From Companilactobacillus kedongensis (lineage in GTDB: Bacteria > Bacillota > Bacilli > Lactobacillales > Lactobacillaceae): a DNA stretch of 64,000 nt. Location: NCBI RefSeq assembly GCF_003946625.1, contig NZ_RHOR01000011.1, positions 1 to 64,000 on the forward strand, in the 5' to 3' direction. Shown here piece by piece: positions 35,271 through 44,357 of this stretch. The position numbers and the translations under genes are program-made. Every line of letters begins with the position of its first letter. Position 1 is the first letter of the stretch. The notes under the pieces are model-generated. The model was not told the DNA's origin, searched no databases, and saw only the letters and a program-made list of their open reading frames with translations.

Positions 35271-36284
35271 CTATGGAGTAAATAGAGTAACTAATTCATC
35301 CTTAGCGATACCTTTGAAATAATCGTCTAAGTTAAATTTGTCTAAGACAGATATGATATCGTCGCGATCGAATTTTGTATTCAAAAGTTTTTTCTTGATG
35401 TCGGTAACGTCTTTCATACCAAAGTAGTCACCATAAATTTGTACGTCTGCAATCTTACCATCGGCAACATTGTAACGAATATCAACAGTACCCATATCAA
35501 AGTGCTTTCTCTTCTTTGATGTGAAGGCAGGTGACTTACCGTAAACCCAATCCCAGTTGTAGTAATACTTTTCTTTGAGCTTATCAATTTCTTTTTGGTC
35601 ATCGTCTGTAATGATGTATTCATGAGCTTTGATATCTTCAAGCTTGTTAGCATGGAATAATTCCAATAATAATTTGTCTCTAAATTGTTCAGTACTTAGA
35701 TCTTGATATTCTTTATCTAAGTATGGACGAAGATTTGTTACACGGCTTCTGATCGACTTGATACCTTTCGAGGCAATCTTATCTTTTTGAACGTGTAAGG
35801 CGCTTGTCAAAACATCTAAGTCAACGTCTAGTGATAGAGTACCATGAGAGAATGTCTTACCATTTCTTGAGTACATTGCGTTTCCAGAGAATTTCTTACC
35901 ATCAACTAGTAGATCATTTCTACCTGAAACTTCTGCAGTTGTAGCACCCATTTGATGTAGTGCATCGATGATCGGTTGTGTAAATGACTTAAAATCACCA
36001 AAATTGCTATCATCTGAGTCTACCATGAAACTGAAGCAAAGGTTTCCAAGATCTTGATATACAGCACCACCACCAGATAAACGGCGAGTAACAGTTATAT
36101 TGTGATCTTTAATGTAGTCAGGATTGATTTCTTCCATTGTATTCTGGTTTCTACCAACGATGATACATGGTCCCTCAATGTAAAACATAACGAGTGGTTC
36201 GTTAAATTCAACATTGTTCATCAAATATTGTTCAGTTGCTAAGTTATCACGAATGTCGCGATCTTTCATTACAACGTAGTACAT
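35271..36284 (-). CDS. lplA: Lipoate-protein ligase A
   Basis: 337 residues. Attaches free lipoate via lipoyl-AMP to E2 and GcvH proteins. The BPL/LplA catalytic domain shows RNQNTMEEIN, TRRLSGGGAVYQDLGNLCFSFM with the RRxxGGGxVxHD-like loop (here YQD), LVDGKKFSGNA with the catalytic Lys, and HGTLSLDVDL; the C-terminal accessory domain follows residue 250. No lipoate synthesis gene is seen, so the cell probably scavenges lipoate. A cre-like site lies 26-39 bp before the start. Confidence 0.95.
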   Translation of the reverse strand: MYYVVMKDRDIRDNLATEQYLMNNVEFNEPLVMFYIEGPCIIVGRNQNTMEEINPDYIKDHNITVTRRLSGGGAVYQDLGNLCFSFMVDSDDSNFGDFKSFTQPIIDALHQMGATTAEVSGRNDLLVDGKKFSGNAMYSRNGKTFSHGTLSLDVDLDVLTSALHVQKDKIASKGIKSIRSRVTNLRPYLDKEYQDLSTEQFRDKLLLELFHANKLEDIKAHEYIITDDDQKEIDKLKEKYYYNWDWVYGKSPAFTSKKRKHFDMGTVDIRYNVADGKIADVQIYGDYFGMKDVTDIKKKLLNTKFDRDDIISVLDKFNLDDYFKGIAKDELVTLFTP

Positions 36285-36309
36285 ACAAAGTGCCCCCTCG
36301 GCTATTAAT

Positions 36310-36323
36310 TGAAAACGCTTTTA
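36310..36323 (-). promoter_or_regulatory. Candidate CcpA site (cre) before lplA
   Basis: On the minus strand TAAAAGCGTTTTCA agrees with TGWAANCGNTNWCA at 13 of 14 positions. A -10-like TATGAT just upstream places it near the transcription start, which would predict repression. Confidence 0.5.
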
Positions 36324-36368
36324 TCATACCATATAATTTGGGGATTTTATAACGAAAGCAATCAGTTA

Positions 36369-36758
36369 TTATGGTCTGATTTTAAGCAGTTCTTGATGGA
36401 CTAAAGAATGGGCAAATCGATTGTCTTTATCGGCAATGTGTTTGACGAAATAACTGGGAAAATTGTCCAATTGTTTCAGGATCGGATCAAGAATATCTTG
36501 ATAGTGTTTAGAGTATTTTTTGGCAATACTATCAGTTAAAATCTTGCTATCAGAGTGGATGAACAGAATATCATTCATGTTTAAGCTGATTATTTTGTCC
36601 AAAGCCTTACTCAAAGCTAAGAATTCTAGGTAGTGATTATCGGCCGCTGGTGTCTGTTCAGCATGGGTTGTCGTTTCGTCATCTTTTCTTATTACGTATG
36701 CAATGGCGGCAAGATTTAAATTAGTATTTAAACCAGCGTCGGTGTACAATCTAATCAT
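36369..36758 (-). CDS. RNase HI-like protein
   Basis: 129 residues with RNase H fold. Catalytic acids are visible: Asp in LYTDAG (residue 6), Glu in NHYLEFLALSKAL (44-45), Asp in FIHSDSKIL (68-69), and KDNRFAHSL near the C-terminus in the place of the last Asp. It likely degrades RNA in RNA-DNA hybrids, though such short YpeP-like members are poorly studied. It is divergent from the ebsA-type gene with only 27 bp between the start codons. Confidence 0.85.
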   Translation of the reverse strand: MIRLYTDAGLNTNLNLAAIAYVIRKDDETTTHAEQTPAADNHYLEFLALSKALDKIISLNMNDILFIHSDSKILTDSIAKKYSKHYQDILDPILKQLDNFPSYFVKHIADKDNRFAHSLVHQELLKIRP

Positions 36759-36785
36759 ATTATCAAAAGCCTTTCAGGAGAGATT

Positions 36786-37184
36786 ATGAAGAAGTATTAT
36801 GTACAACCCACAGGATCATGGGGAATTATTATATGGTCTTTAGCATTAAGTATTATCTTTTTTGGGATCATTATGCAATTAGAAATATTTGAGTTCAGCA
36901 TAGTGCCCTTTATAATTTGGTTCGTTGGTATAGTTTATATACTTTATATTTTATCCAATTCTTGGATAAAGATATCAAAAGATCAAATCGTCGTTAAAGA
37001 ACCCAACTACTACAAGGCGAGATCCTTTGATCGTAAAGATGTCAGTTTAAAGTATATTAACGACTACCTAGTTACGATAAGTTTTGAGAATCACGATTAT
37101 TTTCCAATGAAGGTTGTTTCAACAAAGAAAATTTTATCATCAATTAAAAGAGAAGCGGGTGAGATAAATGTCATTTCCAAGTGA
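36786..37184 (+). CDS. ebsA: EbsA-like small membrane protein
   Basis: 132 residues. Two adjacent N-terminal membrane segments ([19 protein letters not shown] and [18 protein letters not shown]) followed by a small PH-like domain ([41 protein letters not shown]). Size, topology and location beside an RNase H gene agree with the EbsA family of lactobacilli and enterococci; the role is not established. It overlaps fhs by 17 bp, so both are co-translated. Confidence 0.75.
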   Translation: MKKYYVQPTGSWGIIIWSLALSIIFFGIIMQLEIFEFSIVPFIIWFVGIVYILYILSNSWIKISKDQIVVKEPNYYKARSFDRKDVSLKYINDYLVTISFENHDYFPMKVVSTKKILSSIKREAGEINVISK

Positions 37185-38850
37185 TATTGAAATAGCTCAA
37201 ATTAATGAGCACGATAATATGAAGAATATTGAAGAAATCTCAGGTTTATTGGGGTTAGATACAGCCGATATTGAACCATATGGACATTTTAAGGCTAAGA
37301 TCTCTAGTAATGGGATCAGAAAAGCTATGAAGCAGGAAAATGGAAAACTGATTTTAGTTACTTCTATTAATCCTACTCCAGCTGGTGAAGGTAAATCTAC
37401 TGTTGCCATTGGATTAGCAGATGCCATGCAAGCCATAGGCGAAAAAACTGTTTTGGCTTTACGTGAACCTTCATTAGGTCCAGTAATGGGGATGAAAGGT
37501 GGAGCCACTGGTGGTGGATACGCCCAAGTAGTTCCAATGGAAGATATTAATCTACATTTTACTGGTGACATGCACGCTTTAACTAGTGCAACCAATACTT
37601 TGGCCGCTTTGATCGACAACTACTTACATCAAGGCAATGAATTGAATATTGATCCACGAAGAATTATTTGGAAACGTGCTCTTGATATCAATGATCGTTC
37701 ATTAAGAAATACAGTTGTAGGTCTTGGTGGACCAACCAGCTCGATTCCTCGTGAAGAACATTTTGAAATCACTGTTGCTAGTGAATTGATGGCTGTTTTA
37801 TGTTTATCACAAGATCTTGATGATTTGAAAGAACGTATCGCAAATATTTTGATTGCTTATACATATGACAAAAAGCCTGTATTCGTACGTGACCTAAACG
37901 TTGAAGGTGCACTCACTATGCTTCTAAAGGACGCCTTAAAACCTAATTTAGTGCAAACACTTGAGAATACACCAGCTATTGTTCATGGTGGTCCATTTGC
38001 TAATATTGCCCATGGATGTAATAGTATTTTAGCGACAAAATTAGCTATGAAGCTTGGTGATTATGCTGTTACTGAAGCTGGATTCGGTGCCGATCTTGGT
38101 GGCGAAAAGTTTCTTGATATCGTAACACCTAAATTAGGCCATACTCCTGATGCAATTGTTATTGTTGCGACTATACGTGCTCTTAAATATAATGGTGGAC
38201 AAAAACTTGCTGAACTAAAAGCTGAAGATTTAAATGCATTGACGATCGGATTTAAGAATTTGAAACGTCACGTTCAAAATATGCGTTATTATCACATACC
38301 TGTTGTTGTAGCTATTAATAAATTTGATACAGATACTGATAATGAAATCAAATTGCTTAGAACTCTTTGCGAAGGTCTAGGTGTTGATGTTGAAGTTGCC
38401 GATATTCATCATCATGGAAGTAAGGGTGGTAAAGAATTGGCACGTATGGTCGTACGTGCAACAGATAAAGAGTCAAATTATACAAGACTTTATGACGATG
38501 CACAGACGACAGTTGAAAAAATCGATACGATTGCTTCTGAAATATATGGAGCCAACAATGTTGAATATAGTAGGAAGGCAGAGAATCAATTAAAGATCTT
38601 AAAAGATAATGTATGGGATGATCTACCTGTCTGTATCGCAAAAACTCAATATTCTCTAAGTGATGATCCTAAGAGATTAGGTAGTCCAAGAGATTTCACT
38701 CTACATGTAAAGGAAATTGTTCCAAAACTTGGCGCAGGTTTTGTCGTTGTTTTAACCGGTAATGTACTAACGATGCCAGGATTACCTAAGAAACCCGCAG
38801 CTTTGAATATGAATATCGACAACGATGGGACAATTAGTGGACTATTTTAA
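37168..38850 (+). CDS. fhs: Formate-tetrahydrofolate ligase
   Basis: 560 residues. Makes 10-formyl-THF from formate, THF and ATP. The ATP loop [18 protein letters not shown] (about 71-88) and the family signatures [33 protein letters not shown], and [15 protein letters not shown] are all present. Length is normal. The operon ebsA-fhs-lspA-rluD is tightly packed with overlaps. Confidence 0.97.
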   Translation: MSFPSDIEIAQINEHDNMKNIEEISGLLGLDTADIEPYGHFKAKISSNGIRKAMKQENGKLILVTSINPTPAGEGKSTVAIGLADAMQAIGEKTVLALREPSLGPVMGMKGGATGGGYAQVVPMEDINLHFTGDMHALTSATNTLAALIDNYLHQGNELNIDPRRIIWKRALDINDRSLRNTVVGLGGPTSSIPREEHFEITVASELMAVLCLSQDLDDLKERIANILIAYTYDKKPVFVRDLNVEGALTMLLKDALKPNLVQTLENTPAIVHGGPFANIAHGCNSILATKLAMKLGDYAVTEAGFGADLGGEKFLDIVTPKLGHTPDAIVIVATIRALKYNGGQKLAELKAEDLNALTIGFKNLKRHVQNMRYYHIPVVVAINKFDTDTDNEIKLLRTLCEGLGVDVEVADIHHHGSKGGKELARMVVRATDKESNYTRLYDDAQTTVEKIDTIASEIYGANNVEYSRKAENQLKILKDNVWDDLPVCIAKTQYSLSDDPKRLGSPRDFTLHVKEIVPKLGAGFVVVLTGNVLTMPGLPKKPAALNMNIDNDGTISGLF

Positions 38851-39314
38851 TGCCAGTAGTATATGCAATTCTATTAATTTTACTTGTGGTAGGAGACCAG
38901 ACTTTGAAACTTTATGTAGTGAATAATATTGCTACGTTGCACTTTCAAGAAGTCATACCAGGCATCTTATCGTTAACTCACATTACTAATACAGGTGCAG
39001 CTTGGAGCATGTTGGAAGGAAAAATGATTTTCTTCTATATTGTGACAATTATTGCTATAGTAATCTTGAGTTACTTATTTATTAAGGCTCCTAAGAAAAA
39101 CTACATTTACCGTTTTTCATTGATATTTCTTCTGTCAGGAACGATCGGAAATGCAATTGATCGATTCACACAACATTATGTGATCGATATGTTTAGTTTT
39201 GATTTTGTTAATTTTCCAATTTTTAATTTGGCGGATACATATATCACAATAGGGGTCATTCTAATTATTATTTCTCTAATATTTACGTCAGCAGGTGATC
39301 AATATAAGCAATAA
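38850..39314 (+). CDS. lspA: Lipoprotein signal peptidase (signal peptidase II)
   Basis: 154 residues with four membrane segments. Removes signal peptides from prolipoproteins. NTGAAWSML, GTIGNAIDRF and FNLADTYITIGV carry the conserved Asn and the two catalytic Asp. The start overlaps the fhs stop (TAATG), and the 3' end overlaps rluD by 20 bp, a usual lspA-rluD arrangement in Firmicutes. Confidence 0.96.
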   Translation: MPVVYAILLILLVVGDQTLKLYVVNNIATLHFQEVIPGILSLTHITNTGAAWSMLEGKMIFFYIVTIIAIVILSYLFIKAPKKNYIYRFSLIFLLSGTIGNAIDRFTQHYVIDMFSFDFVNFPIFNLADTYITIGVILIIISLIFTSAGDQYKQ

Positions 39315-40206
39315 AGTTCAATTAACATTTAATGATGAAAAAAAATCTCGACTGGATAATTTTGTCAGTGAAAATTTGGCAGATCAGACGAGATCTCAAG
39401 TTCAAAAGTATATCAAAGACGGTAATATTTTAATTAATAAGAATATTGCTGAAAAAGCAGGATCTAAGGTGACTAAAGGGGATGTAATAGATATTACTAT
39501 TCCTGACGAAAAGCCGATCGAAGCTGTTGCTCAAGATATTCCTTTGGATGTGATTTATGAGGACTCTGATGTACTCGTAGTCAACAAGCCACAGGGAATG
39601 GTCGTACATCCCGCTGCTGGTCATCCAGATCATACTTTGGTCAACGCTATTTTATATCACAGCAAGATCAATGATGATGACATTTTAAGACCTGGTATTG
39701 TTCATCGAATCGATAAAGATACCTCAGGACTTCTAATGGTTGCTAAAAACGACTTAGCAAAGCAGTCTTTAATGAAACAATTAAAAGAAAAAACCAACTT
39801 GCGTGAGTATTTAGCAATTGTTCATGGTAATTTCAAGGAAACAAATGGTAAGATCAATGCTCCGTTAGGACGTTCAAAAAAAGATCGCAAGAAACAGGCT
39901 GTGGTCGATGATGGACGTTCAGCAGTGACACATTTCACTGTTTTGGAACAATTTGATGGATACTCATTGTTGCGTTTGAAGTTGGAAACTGGAAGAACTC
40001 ATCAAATTAGAGTGCATATGAAATACATTGGTCATCCAGTTGCCGGTGATCCACTTTACGGTCCCAAAAATACCCTAAAGGGTAATGGACAATTCTTACA
40101 TGCACAAAAATTGGGATTTGAACATCCCAGAACTCATAAATGGTTAGAATTCTCAATCGACCCACCAGCAATTTTTCAAGAAACTTTGAATAAACTGCGC
40201 AGTTGA
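39295..40206 (+). CDS. rluD: 23S rRNA pseudouridine synthase RluD
   Basis: 303 residues. N-terminal S4 RNA-binding domain (SRLDNFVSENLADQTRSQVQKYIKDGNILIN) and catalytic domain with PGIVHRIDKDTSGLLMVAK (catalytic Asp), GRTHQIRVHMKYIGHPVAGDPLYG. Isomerises uridines in helix 69 of 23S rRNA. The GTG start at 39295 has a weak RBS but follows from overlap with lspA. The pyrR promoter begins within its last codons. Confidence 0.95.
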   Translation: MINISNKVQLTFNDEKKSRLDNFVSENLADQTRSQVQKYIKDGNILINKNIAEKAGSKVTKGDVIDITIPDEKPIEAVAQDIPLDVIYEDSDVLVVNKPQGMVVHPAAGHPDHTLVNAILYHSKINDDDILRPGIVHRIDKDTSGLLMVAKNDLAKQSLMKQLKEKTNLREYLAIVHGNFKETNGKINAPLGRSKKDRKKQAVVDDGRSAVTHFTVLEQFDGYSLLRLKLETGRTHQIRVHMKYIGHPVAGDPLYGPKNTLKGNGQFLHAQKLGFEHPRTHKWLEFSIDPPAIFQETLNKLRS

Positions 40207-40229
40207 CAGTCATAGCTTAGTGCTATAAT
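40203..40229 (+). promoter_or_regulatory. Promoter of pyrR-carA-like-carB-like operon
   Basis: TTGACA (40203-40208) and TATAAT (40224-40229) with a 15-bp spacer and TG two bases before the -10 (extended -10). Start expected near 40236. Confidence 0.75.
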
Positions 40230-40244
40230 CTGAAAACAAGGTTA

Positions 40245-40828
<584 letters not shown>

Positions 40829-40849
40829 TTTGGAGGAGTTCCTTTAAAT

Positions 40850-41938
40850 ATGAAACGATATTTAATTTTAGAAGATGGGACAGTCTTTCCAGGGGTCGGT
40901 TTTGGTTCATCCATTATTACTACTGGTCAGTTAGTTGTTTCAAATAATAGAACTGGTATTGAGCAATCCGTAACTGATCCGGATTCTGAAGGTCAGATAA
41001 TAGCTTTTACTGTGCCTGCAATTGGACTGTCAGGAATCAACCGAGATTTCTATGAATCAATTAACTCACAATGTAAAGGTGTCGTGATCGGTTCGTCAAG
41101 TTTGGCAACTGTCGATGGATCGATTCCCTTTGGTGAGTGGATCGAAACTTTAGGAATACCAGGCATTAAAAATGTTGATGTGAGAGCATTATCCAGACAT
41201 ATTGCTGAATATGGTGAGATGAAGGCCAGCATTATGGATACACATGATGAACACGCCATTGATCAGATCAAAGCCTTAGTTTTGCCACCTGATCTTGTTA
41301 AACGTGTCTCAACTAAGCAGTCGTATCCAAACCCTAATATGGGTATGAAGATGGTTGTAGTAGATTTAGGATTGAAATATTCTATCTTACGCCAGTTGTC
41401 ATATCGAGATTGTAATTCGGTTATCGTTAATTACAACGCTTCTCCTGAAGAAATTGAAAGTTTGCATCCAGATGGGATCATCTACTCTAATGGACCTGGT
41501 GATCCTACAGATTTACCGCAAACAATTGAAAATATTAAAGTACTTCAAAAAAAATACCCCATTTTAGGAATAGGGTTGGGCAATCTATTGATAGCTTTAG
41601 CTAATGATTGCAAGATCGAGTTATTAGATCAGCCACATCATGAGTCATCTTTAGCTGTTAAAGAAGTTGCCAGTGGCAAGATCGACTTTGTTAACCATAA
41701 CCATTCATATACGATCGACCCTAAGTATATTAGTGCGTCAGATTTTATCGTGACTAATATTTGTGTTGCGGACGGTAGTATCGAAGGTATGCGTCATGAA
41801 TATTTACCGATCATGTGTGTCTTATTTGAACCAGAGGCCGCACCAGGGCCCACGGACGGTTATTATGTTTTTGATGAATTTATTGATTTGATTGGTTCAA
41901 CTAAGAATCAATATGGAGGTGGAGATCAGTGGCAATAA
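40850..41938 (+). CDS. CarA-like protein lacking the glutaminase Cys-His pair
   Basis: 362 residues, the normal length of the small subunit of carbamoyl-phosphate synthetase. The N-terminal domain is well kept (RYLILEDGTVFPGVGFGS), as are IYSNGPGDP and the C-terminal EPEAAPGPTDGYYVFDEFI. However, the nucleophile loop, normally GICLGHQ, reads GIGLGNL (Gly242 for Cys), and the catalytic His of QxHPEA is Glu327 (LFEPEA); only Glu329 of the triad remains. Glutamine hydrolysis is therefore not expected. The frame is complete, with a GGAGG RBS, in operon with pyrR and overlapping the CarB-like gene by 10 bp. A pseudo-enzyme with a structural or sensory role, or a decaying paralogue of a functional carA elsewhere, are the two options. 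Confidence 0.9.
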   Translation: MKRYLILEDGTVFPGVGFGSSIITTGQLVVSNNRTGIEQSVTDPDSEGQIIAFTVPAIGLSGINRDFYESINSQCKGVVIGSSSLATVDGSIPFGEWIETLGIPGIKNVDVRALSRHIAEYGEMKASIMDTHDEHAIDQIKALVLPPDLVKRVSTKQSYPNPNMGMKMVVVDLGLKYSILRQLSYRDCNSVIVNYNASPEEIESLHPDGIIYSNGPGDPTDLPQTIENIKVLQKKYPILGIGLGNLLIALANDCKIELLDQPHHESSLAVKEVASGKIDFVNHNHSYTIDPKYISASDFIVTNICVADGSIEGMRHEYLPIMCVLFEPEAAPGPTDGYYVFDEFIDLIGSTKNQYGGGDQWQ

Positions 41939-44328
41939 GCGATGTGCATAATATTTTGATCATTGGTCCAACGGCCAGTGACAAGAATGTTGATCTTTCG
42001 ACTGCCCTATATGATACAGTTGAGATCCTTCATAAATTAGGCTTTAAAACTTCCATTATCGTTGAGGACCCAACGTCACTATTATCGTCTGGAGAATTTT
42101 TAGACCGAATTATTGTTGAAAGGGTTACTGGAGATAATATTTTAAAGTATCTAAATGATTATCATCCGGATGCTATTTTGCCAACCATCGGTGATAAGAA
42201 TGCACTGGGCATCATAGCTAGTTTAAATGGCAAGATAAGTAATATAAGAATTCTAGGGACTAATTATCTAGCCTCTTTGGCAACATTTAAACGTGAATTA
42301 TTCATAAAAAAATTGAGTCAAAATAACTTACCAGTTATCAATTTTGTTTCTTCTGATGATGAGACTGAGATTTACAGTTTTATTAGGAAAATCGGTTTTC
42401 CGATCATTGCGAGAAGAAAATATTCTAATCGTCATTTTAGTGGTTGGACAAATATCAATAATTTGTTTGAACTCGATAATTTTATGTCACTTGAAGACTT
42501 AGAAGATACTAAAATCGAAATTGAGCGCAGTATCCGTGGCTTTAGTGAGTATTCATTCACAGTCATGCGTGATCGTTATGAAAATGCTGCTTTAGTGGGT
42601 ACTATTGAAGATATTGAGCCTATTGGTATTCACCATTTGGATTCTAACTTGATTTCTCCAGCAGTTTCACTCAATGACTCTAAGTTACAGAAGCTGCGTA
42701 ACTATTCGATCCAGTTAGCTCAGGTTTTTAACGTTGTTGGCGCCTGTACAGTCCATTTTGCTTACAATCATAAAACTAACGAGTGCTACATTACCGAATT
42801 TATTCCGCGGTTAAGTGAGGAGACAAAGTTTCTTGAGTACGCTACGAGTTACCCTTTAGCCACAGTAGTAGTGGAACTCAGTCTAGGTTATCATCTTGAC
42901 AAAGTGCAACTAGATTCTGGTAGTAACTTCAATGGTGCCACAGAGCCGTTTGTTGACCATATAACTTCACGTTTTCCATTGTGGACTGATCCTAAGCAAC
43001 GTTATTTAGGACCAAGTAAGACGTCTAATTCTAGTATTGTCGTCAATGGCTTTAGTATTGAAGAAGTACTTAATCGTGGTGCCTTGAACGATAAAATAAA
43101 TGACAACTTGGAACGATATAATGAGTTGCACAAGTTAGATGATGACGAACTATTCGAAAAAATCATCCATCCAACCAATTGGATGTTAGATGTTTTACTG
43201 GAAGCCTTGAGAAGAAAATTTGAGATTCCAGTTTTATCTGAGATAACCAGTATAAATGTTCCGTATTTAGTTGCTCTCCAAAATGTTATCGATAACAGTG
43301 CCGTTATTCGTGACGATGAGGTTGATGAAAATAATATTGAGCGTTTAGTTGATTATGGGATCAAGGGCGTTGGTAACAGCAAGCTTCTAAAGAATCGCGA
43401 TGATATTGTTACTCGGACGGTTGTTAAGAGTAAGCGTGCTGTCGGTGCATCCGGTCCAGGATTTATGAATCATAACTATTTTGTTACAAGTGGTATTTCT
43501 AATGATATCGACTTCAATGAGCGTAATAAGATCATTGTACGGTCGCCAATAATTACTTCTAAGACAGATATTATGGTGCGTCAGTTCGTTTTGCTGCAAC
43601 TTGTTAAATCAATTGAGCAAAATGGCTTAGAGGCAGTTGTCATTGGACGTGAGCCTTGGACGGCTCCATTATCAGTTCGTTACAAGGTACTTGAAATCGA
43701 CGATCCACATCGCGAGATGCGTGATCTCAAATTGATACCAGATGATAAAATTTTTAAGGTGATCGACTTTTCTAAAGTTTGGAATCTTGATGCTGGAGAC
43801 ACTGAGAACGAAGATGTCTTTCCAATCAATGCTCGTGAGATCAAGAATGTTAATATTACCGGTGATACGACTATCAAAGTAATGGTGGTTACTGATGGTA
43901 ATAACTATTTAGCACCATCAATTATCTATCGAACAGTTAAAAATTCTCAAACATACGAAATAAGCGATTTTAATAACTTTTTGAGTGTGGAGAATAAGGA
44001 TGAAATTCTAACTATAATAAAGCATGAATTGGATCTATATAAAGAGATAAATATCTTTAATTTAGAGATAGTTAGAAGAAATGATCATTGGGTCGTAACT
44101 AAGATACATGAAGGGATGACTGAAGATATTATTAGACATGAATTGGCTAGTTCTGTTCACGTTATCGATACTTTGGTTAAGCTCATATTAGGTAATAAGA
44201 TTGATGATGGATTATCTTTAGATGAAATTTTCAAAAATTATGATACTAATTATTTAGTCACAACAAATGATAAAAAATACCAACTTTTAGATTATGATGG
44301 TGTTCAAGAACTACTTAAAAAGCTATAA
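41929..44328 (+). CDS. CarB-like protein, shortened and with degenerate ATP-grasp sites
   Basis: 799 residues instead of about 1060. Residues 1-400 follow the first half of CarB (DAILPTIGDKNALGI, RILGTN, IRGFSEYSFTVMRDR, PIGIHHLDSN), 405-460 its oligomerisation domain (HPTNWMLDVLLEALRRKFEIP), and 500-590 the second pre-ATP-grasp domain. The glycine-rich ATP loop is lost (ARRKYSNRHFSGW), the metal ligands corresponding to QLA and EVNPR have become HFA (276-278) and EFIPR (290-294), and the second ATP-grasp is reduced to about 150 residues with KIHEG at the EVNPR place. No C-terminal MGS allosteric domain remains. It starts with GTG after GGAGGTGGAG. Carbamoyl-phosphate synthesis is not expected. 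Confidence 0.88.
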   Translation: MAISDVHNILIIGPTASDKNVDLSTALYDTVEILHKLGFKTSIIVEDPTSLLSSGEFLDRIIVERVTGDNILKYLNDYHPDAILPTIGDKNALGIIASLNGKISNIRILGTNYLASLATFKRELFIKKLSQNNLPVINFVSSDDETEIYSFIRKIGFPIIARRKYSNRHFSGWTNINNLFELDNFMSLEDLEDTKIEIERSIRGFSEYSFTVMRDRYENAALVGTIEDIEPIGIHHLDSNLISPAVSLNDSKLQKLRNYSIQLAQVFNVVGACTVHFAYNHKTNECYITEFIPRLSEETKFLEYATSYPLATVVVELSLGYHLDKVQLDSGSNFNGATEPFVDHITSRFPLWTDPKQRYLGPSKTSNSSIVVNGFSIEEVLNRGALNDKINDNLERYNELHKLDDDELFEKIIHPTNWMLDVLLEALRRKFEIPVLSEITSINVPYLVALQNVIDNSAVIRDDEVDENNIERLVDYGIKGVGNSKLLKNRDDIVTRTVVKSKRAVGASGPGFMNHNYFVTSGISNDIDFNERNKIIVRSPIITSKTDIMVRQFVLLQLVKSIEQNGLEAVVIGREPWTAPLSVRYKVLEIDDPHREMRDLKLIPDDKIFKVIDFSKVWNLDAGDTENEDVFPINAREIKNVNITGDTTIKVMVVTDGNNYLAPSIIYRTVKNSQTYEISDFNNFLSVENKDEILTIIKHELDLYKEINIFNLEIVRRNDHWVVTKIHEGMTEDIIRHELASSVHVIDTLVKLILGNKIDDGLSLDEIFKNYDTNYLVTTNDKKYQLLDYDGVQELLKKL

Positions 44329-44330
44329 AA

Positions 44331-44357
44331 AAAGAAGGCTAATTTTAGCCTTCTTTT
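44331..44357. terminator. Bidirectional terminator between carB-like gene and rqcH
   Basis: AAAGAAGGCTA (44331-44341) pairs with TAGCCTTCTTT (44346-44356); A- and T-runs on the two sides. Confidence 0.9.
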
